64,000 nt of DNA from Prostheceraeus crozeri. Its lineage: Eukaryota; Platyhelminthes; Polycladida; Euryleptidae. Within the stretch, counting starts at the first letter, position 1. Each line of letters starts with the position of its first letter. The notes beneath the pieces are model-generated. The model was not told the DNA's origin. It made no database searches and saw only the letters and a list, made by a program, of their open reading frames with translations. The stretch covers positions 16,001 through 80,000 of the forward strand of contig CAJQUW010007076.1 in the NCBI GenBank assembly GCA_907163375.1. The letters are read 5' to 3'. Shown here piece by piece: positions 1 to 7,926 of the stretch. A program made the position numbers and the translations under genes.

Positions 1-168
1 CATATATTTTGAAGACTGACAAAAAAACAAATTGTACATATGATAGAATATTAAGTGAATCCTCCTACGTGTTCACATTGTACAGCATGTGGCATGTTTA
101 CAATGCTCCGCCTATCAATCAAATCAATTGCAATGATTTTGTTTACCAATGCAATTTCAATATCATTA

Positions 169-553
169 TTATTGACAATTAATATCATCTAGAAAACTGG
201 CCACATATTGACGAAAATTAATTCCTTTCACAAATTCTTCCTCCAACAATATTCCTTGTTTTGACTTAATGAAAACAATATCATGATCACTAGATGCCAG
301 TGGTGGCAAAGTTTTACGTGGAAGATAGTGAGAAACATAGTTGTTTGTGACAAAATTCAAATCAAGCGTGCCGCCATTACGTGTGGGTTTATCAACAACA
401 TTAGTTATACAAAAATTTCACTCAAAAGTCTCCGTATTCAATCGATTAAAGTCTCCAATAAAAGCGGGATATCATACAAATCGCAGCAGCTCTATATCAA
501 TTATTTCATTATATGCATTCCGATGCTTATCATTATTCAAGGACCTGCCGTGA
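169..553 (-). mobile_element. LINE endonuclease fragment
   Basis: Read on the minus strand this stretch gives an AP-type (exonuclease/endonuclease/phosphatase) endonuclease segment of a non-LTR retrotransposon. A GDFNR motif is followed by a TRNGGTLDL motif and, near the end, by SSDHDIV, the catalytic Asp-His block of these nucleases. Only the C-terminal half of the endonuclease is visible. It holds two in-frame stops and has no reverse transcriptase attached, so it is a dead fragment. It abuts the truncated end of the Penelope-like element. The clade (CR1/Jockey-like) is a guess. Confidence 0.6.
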
Positions 554-559
554 GGAAAA

Positions 560-1070
560 TAAGACTACAAGACATCGAAAAGCTATGTTGGAAACCATTA
601 CTTTTAAAAATGTGTAGTATATTTTGAATCTCATCATGGAAAATGTTCCAAGTACTCGATATAATATACGCACGATTAATCATACCTAATACTAGGCCAG
701 ACTGCCATTGTTTAGGGCAATTCGCTTCAAAATTTAATAAAAGTCCAGTGTACGTATCTTTACGAAAAACACTAGTTTCTACAGTATTGGTCATATTTAT
801 GTTTACGTCTAAAAATGAAATATTTTTACCTCCAACTTCAGAGGTAAATTCTAAATTCGGGTGCTGTTGATTCAGAAATTGTTTAAAGCACTCAACTTTA
901 CTAATGTCATCAAAAATACATATGCAGTCATCAACATATCTATAGTAATATATTGGACTACACTCCTCATTATGCCAATTTCGTTCCATTTCAGAGAGGA
1001 AAAGATTAGCTAAAGTGGGTGCAAGGGGTGAACCCATGCTAACACCATCAACCTGTTTGAATATTTTATT
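560..1070 (-). mobile_element. Penelope-like reverse transcriptase, C-terminal half (interrupted by Polinton A)
   Basis: The minus-strand translation carries reverse transcriptase motifs: VDGVSMGSPLAP (the motif before the active site) and YYYRYVDDCICIF with the catalytic YVDD. The style matches Penelope-like elements rather than LINEs or LTR elements. The N-terminal half of the same gene lies beyond Polinton A at 25533-26560, in the same orientation and order, so the 24.5-kb Polinton sits inside this reading frame. The GIY-YIG endonuclease expected downstream is not seen. The element is cut off near position 560 by the LINE fragment. Confidence 0.75.
1065..1070. repeat. Target-site duplication TTTATT, left of Polinton A
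   Basis: TTTATT directly precedes the terminal AGTAGTAAGC and is repeated exactly at 25533-25538 after the other end. Six-base duplications are the hallmark of Polinton integration. The duplication lies within the Penelope-like reverse transcriptase gene. Confidence 0.93.
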
Positions 1071-1785
1071 AGTAGTAAGCAAAACTCCACTTCTGGACCG
1101 CGCAAGATGGCCGCCATCGCTGAGTCCCCCCCCTCTGGCACGGCAGAGTGTCGTGGTCGGCCGCCGTGGTGCTTCGTGTCTGAGTGCCCCCCCCTCTGGA
1201 ACGACAGAGGTTGTGGTCTATCGTGGTGTGCCGGCCAGGTGGGTCCACGTTCACAACATGTTCGCTGACGTCCCCCCCCCTCTGGAACGACAGAGGTTGT
1301 GGTCTGTCGTGGTGTGCCGGCCAGGTGGGTCCACGTTCACAACATGTTCGCTGACGTCCCCCCCCTCTGCAACGACAGAGTGTGAGACTCGGGTGAGTTG
1401 GTCCGACCGCCTGGTTGACGTGGGCGACCGTCTAGGTTGACGTGGGCGACCGCCAGGATTAGTCTTGAGGCTATAGTGTGTGATGTTTTTGGTGCAATCT
1501 GCTGAATGTTGGGTTGTAAAATGGGTTGTTTCGAGTGGAAGGAGTGGTCGGATGAGAAAACGGAGGTCGGATTCGTGTTCAGCGTGAAATTCTGCATCGG
1601 TAGGGTGAGTTTCCAGTCAATCGGAGAGAAAATATTTTCGGCTGACGTCCCCCCCCCTGGACAGCTTGCTTCGATTTTGGCTTCCAGTGGACGGATTTTG
1701 TCGTGCGATAGCTCGTTTGAAAGCTAAGAGTGAGACAAATTCAGTGAAAGAATCGGCTTGTTCCTATCTGTCTTCGTTTAGATGT
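1071..1785. repeat. Left terminal inverted repeat of Polinton A
   Basis: The first ~140 bases match the reverse complement of 25393-25532 almost base for base. After an extra internal run of GC-rich submodules (about 1206-1440) the match resumes and continues to about 1785 in the right end's 24.9-25.4 kb region. The repeat is modular: several subunits are each separated by a run of 7-10 C followed by CTCTGG. Open frames across it are by-products of the repeat. Confidence 0.85.
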
Positions 1786-1922
1786 GAGACGCCATTTAAG
1801 ATTTTGGGACATTGGCGAAAAACGACAGAGTTAGAATTTGGGACGTTTTGGGTTGTAGCACCAAAACGAAGGCTCGGATGGGTAAACGGAGGCCAGATTT
1901 CGAATCAGCTTGATGTTATTGT

Positions 1923-1970
1923 CCAATGAGGATCATCATCCAATGAGAATCAAGCATTTCTTTATAAATA
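1923..1970 (+). promoter_or_regulatory. CCAAT boxes and TATA box of the left-end gene
   Basis: Two CCAAT motifs (1923-1927 and 1940-1944) precede TTTATAAATA at 1961-1970. The start codon is about 100 bases further on, at 2071. The block is kept in copies B and C. It is a canonical RNA polymerase II promoter and belongs to the TATA class of promoters in this element. Confidence 0.75.
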
Positions 1971-2070
1971 GCGAGCCTTCCACAGTGAGAATCATTCCAT
2001 CGTTGAATCACACGAGTGACGGACGCACATTTTCTCTCTCTCTAGTTCCCTGTTCTATTATCCAACTAAA

Positions 2071-2846
2071 ATGGTAAGTCGCTACTTCCCTCCCTCTCCT
2101 CCCTTGAACGTAAACTTAATACAATCTTTTTTCATTTTCAGGCATCTACTCCATCTGCTGCACTAGTAGGACAAAATGGCGGTCAAACGTTACAAGGTTC
2201 GCTACGGTCAGATCATCTACAACTGAGGCCAGTGGAAGAAACAACCAAGGTACATAATCCTACACCGCTACAGCGTAAATTTAAACAAGCCTTGCGTTAT
2301 GGCGATCATAGCGTAGTACTCCAAACGGGAATGCTCCCTTCCACGGATGTCAAGATAATGCACAATCAGTATGGGGACTACATACTGATCCCCGTGAGTC
2401 CGTACATTCGCCACCAACTTGATATTATTGAGGAGTACGTGACATTAAATATGGACATTCCTACTCCTCTTGCTCAAGAGTGGAAGGCGAGAGATGACAA
2501 GGATACTCCCTATAGAAAGATTTGGGATGGTAATCACATTTGCCTACCGGTATCACATTGGTGTACTTACTATAAGAAGGAGGGAGATCATTCAACACCC
2601 ATCAGATGTGATGATCTCGGAGAAGGTACTTGGGATATCCTTTTCAAAGTGAATGGGCTATATTATGGTCGACACAAGGATAATAAAATAGCCTCTCTCT
2701 CCATGCATATGGAATCCATCCTATATATTCCGAAACCACCCAACGTGGACGACATAATTGATCAAATCCTTAACAGCAGTGGTACGAAGCGCAAGTCGGA
2801 GAAGAATGCTACATCAAAACGCAAATCAAAGAAGGAGAATTACTAG
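2071..2846 (+). CDS. Left-end leader-spliced protein, possible ssDNA-binding protein
   Basis: The long frame (about 2142-2846) has no ATG of its own at its beginning. The only good start is ATG at 2071-2073, directly followed by a GTAAGT donor. A 68-bp intron (2074-2141, ending TTTCAG) restores the frame exactly at GCATCT. The product is about 235 residues: a Ser/Gly/Gln-rich start, a folded middle with aromatic and glycine-rich strands (for example LPVSHWCTYYKK and GLYYGRHKDNKIAS) and a Lys-rich tail resembling a nuclear localisation signal. The fold and position suggest an early DNA-binding, perhaps single-strand-binding, protein. That is inference; I recognise no named family. Copies B and C keep the same gene and intron. 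Confidence 0.6.
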
Positions 2847-2880
2847 TCCTTTCCTAACTCTACCCTATGACAATTCGCTT

Positions 2881-3006
2881 ATGTGCTTTGAGTGTCGTAG
2901 GCGTGGTCTTATTAGATACATTTTACTTCTTCGTTGCCATCATATCATTTGTGTATTTTGTCGTGAAAAGCATCGTTGTAATTCTTCATTTTGTAATATG
3001 TTATAG
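2881..3006 (+). CDS. Mini-RING-like zinc-binding peptide (41 aa)
   Basis: This short frame starts 34 bases after the previous gene. It has CxxC at its N terminus, then CHHIICVFC, which fits the RING core pattern C-x-H-x2-C-x2-C, and further cysteines at the end. The length and spacing are reduced compared with true RING fingers. The peptide is conserved in all three Polinton copies. It may be a stand-alone ORF or an exon of a spliced product; splice sites around it were not resolved. Confidence 0.4.
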   Translation: MCFECRRRGLIRYILLLRCHHIICVFCREKHRCNSSFCNML

Positions 3007-3040
3007 AACGCTTCCTTAGATGTGTAAATTTCCGTTTTAG

Positions 3041-3589
3041 GCTTCTATCATCATTTTTATGGATTGTGAGGGTGAACCTGTACAGGAGCTCAGTGCTATT
3101 GCTATGAACAATTGGACACATCAGATTGTTAGTGTCTATCATCAACATGCCAACTGCGATCCCAATGTTGATCAATGGGCGAGAAAACACATTCATGGAC
3201 TTAATCTGAAATATTTGCAAGACTATGGCTTTTCTTGTGAAAGTGCTCTTCTTATTGACTTTAAACGATGGTTAGCTGCTTTCAATGTTATACGCATCTT
3301 TTGTAATAATCCTGGTAAGGAGAGGAAAGTATTTCCCAATCTAATCATTGATGATATTTTGCTCCCGCCTTGGGATAGTAGAGTGAATCAACATTATCAT
3401 GAAGTCACGAAACGTTTTAAGGATTTGTGTGTTCCTATTTTGTCTGTTCGTTGTAGTAGCTACGTTCATAACCAATGCTTCTTTCCTCCTTACCTCAACA
3501 CTGCCAAAGTCCTGTATGGTTATCATTGCTCGCTGTATGATAGTTATCAGCTGTATCTATTTTATCTCTTTCAAACCATTGATTTATAA
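3041..3589 (+). CDS. Exonuclease-like protein (DEDD type, tentative)
   Basis: An open frame follows a strong acceptor (CCGTTTTAG, ending 3040). The first residues after the acceptor (ASIIIF) form a beta strand leading into MDCEGEP, which looks like the DxE motif (Exo I) of DEDD 3'-5' exonucleases. Later segments (GLNLKYL, FCNNPGKE, LPPWD, YHEV) could be Exo II/III equivalents. An internal ATG at 3059 would remove the strand before the first catalytic Asp. I therefore favour entry by splicing from an upstream ATG-ending exon, probably the one at 2071-2073. AATAAA at 3611 serves as the poly(A) signal. The catalytic assignment is tentative. Confidence 0.45.
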   Translation, partial: ASIIIFMDCEGEPVQELSAIAMNNWTHQIVSVYHQHANCDPNVDQWARKHIHGLNLKYLQDYGFSCESALLIDFKRWLAAFNVIRIFCNNPGKERKVFPNLIIDDILLPPWDSRVNQHYHEVTKRFKDLCVPILSVRCSSYVHNQCFFPPYLNTAKVLYGYHCSLYDSYQLYLFYLFQTIDL

Positions 3590-3644
3590 TGCATGCTTGT
3601 TACCGTTATTCAATAAATGTTACTATGAGAAGAGTTGTTGTTTT

Positions 3645-3653
3645 CATGCAATG
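3645..3653 (+). promoter_or_regulatory. CATGCAATG box (variant of the TATGCAAA class)
   Basis: CATGCAATG lies 32 bases before the ATG at 3677. It resembles the TATGCAAA boxes ahead of other genes in this element but is the weakest member of the set. Confidence 0.3.
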
Positions 3654-3676
3654 GATGGGATAGATAAAGGGCGATC

Positions 3677-4087
3677 ATGTCTTTCTCAAACGACTGCGGA
3701 ACATTACGTTTTCATAGGCAAAGTTTAAAAGGAGCTGTTCAAGATTATGTGATAAAATTTCATAAAGATGAGACCGACATCGAAGCAGTGGTTGATGATG
3801 CTAGCACTCTATTTCTAGAGTTAATGAATACATTCTCTGATAGCATTATCATGGCGCGATTAGTTGCGAAAATTAAGTTTAGTCATTTTGGAAAGGAAGA
3901 GGTGGAAAGTCGCTCTTTCCATTTTGCTTCTTATTCAATGGAAGTGGTAGATCACCCCCAAGAATTTTTTAAAAGACATATGATAAAAATTGCTGAACGT
4001 CTTAACGCATTTAACCATCATGGTAGCAGTCTAGTGATTGAAGCGATTTCAGATATTCACATTCAACTTTCCATAAAGAAAAATTGA
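3677..4087 (+). CDS. 136-aa protein resembling the polymerase N-terminal domain
   Basis: I do not recognise it as a named protein. Its middle (FSDSIIMARLVAKIKFSHFG, then FHFASYSMEVVDHPQEFF, ending in IEAISDIHIQLSI) follows the same pattern as the segment just after the zinc fingers of this element's own DNA polymerase (DNFRMKALIYLKLKYIKID, then FHVPSSSATEVVDCESW). That segment is usual at the N terminus of Polinton-type polymerases. The small protein could be a free-standing paralogue of this region, perhaps a replication or assembly partner. It is intact in A and B and altered in C. Confidence 0.5.
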   Translation: MSFSNDCGTLRFHRQSLKGAVQDYVIKFHKDETDIEAVVDDASTLFLELMNTFSDSIIMARLVAKIKFSHFGKEEVESRSFHFASYSMEVVDHPQEFFKRHMIKIAERLNAFNHHGSSLVIEAISDIHIQLSIKKN

Positions 4088-4089
4088 AA

Positions 4090-4413
4090 ATGCAGTGGTA
4101 CTTGATTGTAGCACAACTGGTTTTCGAGCTATGTCTGCTCACTCTCGAAGTATATTCCTTCTGTACATGCGTCTATTATTCAGAAAAGGCTAGCAAATTC
4201 ATATCTTCAAAAAGACTTGCTATAGACATCAGTAACGGTGAAACTATGTGTTGCGATGTATGTAAGCGAAAGGATGGAAATGAAAAGCGCATCTTCAAGA
4301 GATGTAAGCATGCTTTTTGTCAACGCTGTTTCATACGTAATTGCATTCAACTTTGCCAATGTAACCACTGTGATATTGCTCATTTCGAGTGTCACTTATG
4401 TCGCAATAGTTAG
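4090..4413 (+). CDS. RING-like protein with N-terminal membrane segment
   Basis: The first ~27 residues are hydrophobic (WYLIVAQLVFELCLLTLEV) and would anchor the protein in a membrane. The C-terminal half has CCDVC, then RCKHAFCQRC (C-x-H-x2-C-x2-C) and more CxxC/CxC pairs, a RING-type zinc-binding arrangement. Such proteins are often ubiquitin ligases; here that role is only inferred. The ATG at 4090 is chosen, overlapping nothing downstream. The gene is conserved in B and altered in C. Confidence 0.5.
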   Translation: MQWYLIVAQLVFELCLLTLEVYSFCTCVYYSEKASKFISSKRLAIDISNGETMCCDVCKRKDGNEKRIFKRCKHAFCQRCFIRNCIQLCQCNHCDIAHFECHLCRNS

Positions 4414-4417
4414 TACC

Positions 4418-4427
4418 TATGCAAATG
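4418..4427 (+). promoter_or_regulatory. TATGCAAATG box before the 118-aa gene
   Basis: TATGCAAATG sits 46 bases before the ATG at 4465. No TATA box is visible here. It is one of six matches to TATGCAAA(G/T) placed just before structural or packaging genes, and the same box is at 35373 in copy B. Confidence 0.5.
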
Positions 4428-4464
4428 TGGTAAAGATAGGTTTTAGCAAAGACTAACACGGAAA

Positions 4465-4821
4465 ATGGCGAAACGTAAAATGGCGAAACGTAAAAGTCAA
4501 AAGTTTTCTTCAGCCATTCAAGCTCTCCGACGAATGAAAGCAAATCAGCGATACAATGCTATACGACATGCTAACGATAAATTCATTTGTGAAATTATTT
4601 CTCATGTGAGGAAGTTGAGGACGAAGAAATTAGCGCCAAAACAACGAAAGTTACTTAAGCGATATGCTACGAAATTGCGTTTCATCTCCAATCCTAAAGT
4701 CACCCTTCAAAGAAAGAGGAAAACTCTAACACAAAAGGGCGGTTTCCTTTCAGCAATACTTCCAATGATAGCTCCTGCCGTGGGCAACCTATTGGGTAAT
4801 ATCTTTGGCTCTAAGCGTTAA
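4465..4821 (+). CDS. Basic minor-capsid/core-like protein with hydrophobic C-terminal helix
   Basis: The protein has 118 residues, mostly Lys/Arg-rich (repeated MAKRK start, then LRTKKLAPKQRKLLKRY), followed by QKGGFLSAILPMIAPAVG and a short GNIFGSKR end. Basic proteins ending in QKGG plus a glycine/alanine-rich amphipathic helix recur next to the ATPase in animal Polintons and adintovirus-like elements. They are usually compared with adenovirus core or membrane-lytic minor proteins. A role inside the particle is likely; the exact homology is not certain. The gene ends just before the ATPase and has its own TATGCAAAT box. Confidence 0.6.
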   Translation: MAKRKMAKRKSQKFSSAIQALRRMKANQRYNAIRHANDKFICEIISHVRKLRTKKLAPKQRKLLKRYATKLRFISNPKVTLQRKRKTLTQKGGFLSAILPMIAPAVGNLLGNIFGSKR

Positions 4822-4822
4822 T

Positions 4823-4832
4823 TATGCAAATG
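4823..4832 (+). promoter_or_regulatory. TATGCAAATG box before the ATPase
   Basis: TATGCAAATG begins just after the stop of the 118-aa gene and 30 bases before the ATPase ATG at 4853. It has the same consensus as at 4418. Confidence 0.5.
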
Positions 4833-4852
4833 TTGAATCTCAAAGTGATAAA

Positions 4853-5470
4853 ATGGATTTCAGACTTCAATGTGATAAAGTTCTGACTGTATCAGGTCCA
4901 TCTCATGCAGGTAAAACTGTTTTCACGCTGAATTTATTGGATAAAAGAAGGGAGTTGTTTAAGGAACCTATCAATCGAGTGATTTGGTGTTATGGTATTT
5001 ATCAACCGTCGCTGTTTCAGGAATTGCAAAGTCGCAACTTTATTCGACATGAAGGAATTATTCCAGTGGATAAACTTCAGTCTAATGATGTTGTTGTATT
5101 GGATGATTTATTAAAAGAAAGTAAGAATTCAAAAGATGTTACAGATATGTTCACTCGCGCAGCACACCATAAAAGGTGTTTTATCATTTATATTACACAA
5201 AATTTGTTTCCTGATGGAAAAGAAGCTCGTACACGAAACCTGAATACACACTATTATGCTATTTTCAAGAATCCGCGAGATAAAAGTCAATTTGAAATTT
5301 TAGCGCGACAAGTTGCACCCAGAGGATCAAAAGCCTTAATTGAAATTTTTCAAGCAGCTACTGAAAAACCATACGGTTACTTATTCATTGACTTTACGCA
5401 AGAGTGTCCGGAAGAATTTAGATTTCGAAGTGATATTTTGAAAACTCCCATGATTATCTACAAACTATGA
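4853..5470 (+). CDS. Genome-packaging ATPase (FtsK/HerA, A32-like)
   Basis: A 205-residue P-loop NTPase. Walker A is GPSHAGKT at residues 15-22. Walker B is VVVLDDL at about 80-86. A TQN sensor-like motif lies near 115-117, after a hydrophobic strand. The size and motif order fit the Polinton packaging ATPase, which in related viruses pumps DNA into the capsid. The frame is open further upstream only from a TTG inside the preceding gene, so ATG 4853 (MDFRLQ) is preferred. Its stop overlaps the next gene's ATG by four bases, implying a shared transcript. Confidence 0.88.
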   Translation: MDFRLQCDKVLTVSGPSHAGKTVFTLNLLDKRRELFKEPINRVIWCYGIYQPSLFQELQSRNFIRHEGIIPVDKLQSNDVVVLDDLLKESKNSKDVTDMFTRAAHHKRCFIIYITQNLFPDGKEARTRNLNTHYYAIFKNPRDKSQFEILARQVAPRGSKALIEIFQAATEKPYGYLFIDFTQECPEEFRFRSDILKTPMIIYKL

Positions 5471-6159
5471 GTTCTTATTCTCGCATGATTGTTATTCCTC
5501 AGGATGAATATGTACAATTGACTGCCATGCAGCAAGTAAAGCAACCTCTTGCAAATCAAATGTATAGGAAAGAAATAGATTATCAGCAAAATGTTCACAT
5601 CAAAGATCCACATCGTGCTGTATTATTACAATCGGAAACTGTTGAGCAATTGAAAAACTTGAAGAATAAGATGCGTGACTCTGTATCGACTGCTACACCT
5701 TTAGCATCTCGCGCACATGCCATATCTCTTTTCAACAGTATTGAGCCCCATCTCAATGTAAATGATAGAGGAGAAATCATTACAGATGAAAATAAAGTGA
5801 TTGATGCTTCACGTTATGAAGACTTGATTCAGTATGCGACACGTAGAAAGCGCCGTCAGGGCTATGTTCCACCTGGTTGGTCATACTTTCTTAAACTATT
5901 GAAAAAGCATAATGTGCCAAAATTTGCTTTAAATAATGAGACATTGAAAGAACTTGATTCAACAGTGGCTACTACTCCAATGCCTCAGACGATGAAAATG
6001 CCAACAAATTGGTTTAAGGCGTCACCTGCTACATCCCCTCCCACACTCACTAAGCAAACAAGAGGAAGAACTCGACGTAGATCTACATCGCCACTAAAAC
6101 TGGTAAAAGGAAAACGTAAAACAGCTCCTCCCAGGAAATACATGTTCTCAGACTATTAA
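5467..6159 (+). CDS. Conserved Polinton protein of unknown function (230 aa)
   Basis: It overlaps the ATPase stop by four bases. The N terminus (RMIVIPQDEYVQL), a charged helical middle, a PPGWSYFLKLLKKHNVP block near residues 135-155 and a Pro/Thr/Arg-rich tail match a protein seen beside the ATPase in many animal Polinton-type elements. The PPGW...NVP block is the most conserved part. The basic tail (TRGRTRRRS, KGKRKTAPP) suggests nucleic-acid or capsid-interior contact. No enzymatic motif is seen. Confidence 0.6.
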   Translation: MSSYSRMIVIPQDEYVQLTAMQQVKQPLANQMYRKEIDYQQNVHIKDPHRAVLLQSETVEQLKNLKNKMRDSVSTATPLASRAHAISLFNSIEPHLNVNDRGEIITDENKVIDASRYEDLIQYATRRKRRQGYVPPGWSYFLKLLKKHNVPKFALNNETLKELDSTVATTPMPQTMKMPTNWFKASPATSPPTLTKQTRGRTRRRSTSPLKLVKGKRKTAPPRKYMFSDY

Positions 6160-6160
6160 T

Positions 6161-6376
6161 ATGAAGCAGATGTGTTGCTTGCCATGTAATGAGCCGCCAG
6201 AGGTGAATGTCGTTGTCACTTGCACTTGCTGCGCCAGCTCTCATAATGAAACCCCTAAGCAATGTGAACACGATCGCAAAACCGCTAAAGCTAAATGCTG
6301 CAGTTGTTGTAAATGTAGAAAGGCAAGAAAACAAAAAGATGAGAAGGAGGAAAAAGAGTCAGTCGTCATCGACTGA
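6161..6376 (+). CDS. Cys-rich peptide (71 aa)
   Basis: The peptide carries 13 cysteines in CC, CxC and CxxC arrangements (MCCLPC, CTCC, CCSCCKCRK) followed by a charged Lys/Glu tail. It resembles a metal-binding or metallothionein-like peptide, but no family is recognised. Its 3' end overlaps the likely integrase start in another frame. The reading frame is preserved in all three Polinton copies, including the decayed copy C, which supports it being real. Confidence 0.45.
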   Translation: MKQMCCLPCNEPPEVNVVVTCTCCASSHNETPKQCEHDRKTAKAKCCSCCKCRKARKQKDEKEEKESVVID

Positions 6377-7427
6377 ACGTTTGAAGTCAATCTATTATGA
6401 TGTAAAACATCCGGCAGGATTTGCATCTATCAAGAAATTATCAAAAGCGAGTGGTCTTCCACAATCACAAGTGAAACGATGGTTAAAGGGTCAGGCTACC
6501 TATACACTCCACAAACAAGCGAAAAAGAAGTACCGCACCCGCCATTATATTGTTCATGACATCGATGAACAGTGGCAAGCAGATTTGTGCGATGTTGCCT
6601 CCATTTCAAAACATAACTCGGGCAATAATTTTATTTTAACCGTCATTGATATTTTCTCGCGTTATGCGTGGGCTCAACCTTTAAAAACTAAAGAAGGGAA
6701 AGGAGTAGCAAAAGCATTCCAAACAATTTTTCGAGAAGGTCGCATTCCAAAAAGAATTCAGAGTGATCAAGGAAAAGAGTTTGAAAATCAGCATGTGACA
6801 AGATTATTTGAGAGGCATGACATTGAGTTGTTTAGTGTAAAGAGCGCTTATAAAGCTGCACTCGTTGAACGTTTTAATCGCACATTAAAAAATCGCTTGT
6901 GGCGACATTTTACTGCCAACTTGACACAAAATTGGACAAAGGTTCTACAAGATACACTCCATGCCTACAATCACTCTATCCATCGTTCTATTGGACTCAG
7001 ACCAGTAGATGTAAATGCTGACAATGTAGATAAAGTGCGCGAATCATTCCAACGTAAACGCACTCATGTGAAAAGTGATGTGAAAATTGGCGATAAAGTT
7101 CGTATCTCAAAAGTGAAAAGTGTTTTTGCTAAAGGGTACCTCCCGAATTGGACAGAGGAGGTATTTACAGTATCAAGGATTAATCAAAAAGACTCTCCGA
7201 CCACCTACAAGTTGAAAGATTACGATAATGAAGAAATTGAGGGTAGCTTTTACCGCGATGAGATTGAGGTAGTCACTGAAAGTGAAACATATTTGGTAGA
7301 GAAAATCATTCGATGTAAAAAACGGCAAGGTGAAGAATGGTGTCTTGTTAAATGGACTGGTTATCCTTCAAGTATGAACTCTTGGATGCGCCGTGCCGAC
7401 ATCTTTCATCTAAGTGATCGACAGTGA
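6339..7427 (+). CDS. Polinton integrase (DDE, with C-terminal chromodomain)
   Basis: Retroviral-type integrase of 362 residues from ATG 6339. An N-terminal helical/zinc-like region ends in RWLKGQATYTLHK and DEQWQADLCD. The catalytic triad is D82 (QADLCD), D143 (QSDQGKEF) and E177 (ALVERFNRTLK). An SH3-like segment (VKIGDKVRIS) follows. The last ~45 residues form a chromodomain (YLVEKIIRCKK, WCLVKWTGYPSSMNSW), which in related integrases guides insertion to chromatin. The frame is open to 6207, but only from a TTG inside the Cys-rich gene. The enzyme would make the 6-bp target duplications seen here. Confidence 0.93.
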   Translation: MRRRKKSQSSSTERLKSIYYDVKHPAGFASIKKLSKASGLPQSQVKRWLKGQATYTLHKQAKKKYRTRHYIVHDIDEQWQADLCDVASISKHNSGNNFILTVIDIFSRYAWAQPLKTKEGKGVAKAFQTIFREGRIPKRIQSDQGKEFENQHVTRLFERHDIELFSVKSAYKAALVERFNRTLKNRLWRHFTANLTQNWTKVLQDTLHAYNHSIHRSIGLRPVDVNADNVDKVRESFQRKRTHVKSDVKIGDKVRISKVKSVFAKGYLPNWTEEVFTVSRINQKDSPTTYKLKDYDNEEIEGSFYRDEIEVVTESETYLVEKIIRCKKRQGEEWCLVKWTGYPSSMNSWMRRADIFHLSDRQ

Positions 7428-7429
7428 TT

Positions 7430-7441
7430 CATGCAAAGTTG
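7430..7441 (+). promoter_or_regulatory. CATGCAAAGTTG box before the 151-aa gene
   Basis: It begins 3 bases after the integrase stop and 39 bases before the ATG at 7469. It shares ATGCAAAGTTG exactly with the box before the 465-aa gene at 10944. Confidence 0.5.
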
Positions 7442-7468
7442 TGACTAACAATGTTTAGGGTTTGAGCT

Positions 7469-7924
7469 ATGAATCCAACTGCCTCATTTTATTCACGACC
7501 CTCCTACGTAAGTGGTGGAGGACAAATTTACATCGGTGCTCGCCGCCAACGTGGAGGTAGCATACTTGGTGCACTGAAATCTGTTGTAGCACCTCTCATA
7601 TCCAATGTCGGTAGATCTTTAAAACGAAATGTTTTAAGTAATGCCGTTGGCTTTGCTGGTGATGTTGCTAGTGATCTTTCCAGAGGTAGAAGTTTTAAGA
7701 GCAGTTTGTTGAATCGTGGGAAGGAACGCGGTTTAAAAACATTGAAGCAGACCATTGCTGGTGTTACTCAAGGAAAGAAATCACCTAAACGAATGAAAAA
7801 AGGAAGGAGGAAACATCGCGGAGCTGGTAAGGTGCGATCTTCAGTCAAAAGGCATTCACGCAAACGTCGTAGAGGCTCTAATCATTCATCAGGCGCTAAA
7901 CGACGACGCTGCTATAACTTCTAA
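7469..7924 (+). CDS. Basic core/minor-capsid-like protein (151 aa)
   Basis: The N-terminal third is Gly/aromatic-rich (GGGQIYIGARRQRGGS). A Leu/Gly/Ala amphipathic middle (LGALKSVVAPLISNVG) follows. The last 50 residues are dense in Lys/Arg (RHSRKRRRG, AKRRRC). This architecture, directly upstream of the capsid candidate, is shared by many animal Polinton-type elements and recalls adenovirus core/pVI-like proteins. It probably condenses DNA or links it to the shell. The gene is followed after two bases by the capsid gene. Confidence 0.6.
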   Translation: MNPTASFYSRPSYVSGGGQIYIGARRQRGGSILGALKSVVAPLISNVGRSLKRNVLSNAVGFAGDVASDLSRGRSFKSSLLNRGKERGLKTLKQTIAGVTQGKKSPKRMKKGRRKHRGAGKVRSSVKRHSRKRRRGSNHSSGAKRRRCYNF

Positions 7925-7926
7925 TC

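Noticed and set aside
1015-1440. 141-aa plus-strand frame with repeated Arg/Trp/Pro motifs
   Set aside because: It crosses the target site into the terminal repeat and only reflects GC-rich repeat modules; similar frames occur at the other ends.
6207-6338. Longer integrase start
   Set aside because: It opens with TTG and is the shadow of the Cys-rich gene; no integrase similarity there.
6339-7427. Chromodomain integrase as part of an LTR retrotransposon
   Set aside because: No reverse transcriptase, protease/gag polyprotein or LTRs are attached; gene context, 6-bp duplication and terminal repeats are those of a Polinton.
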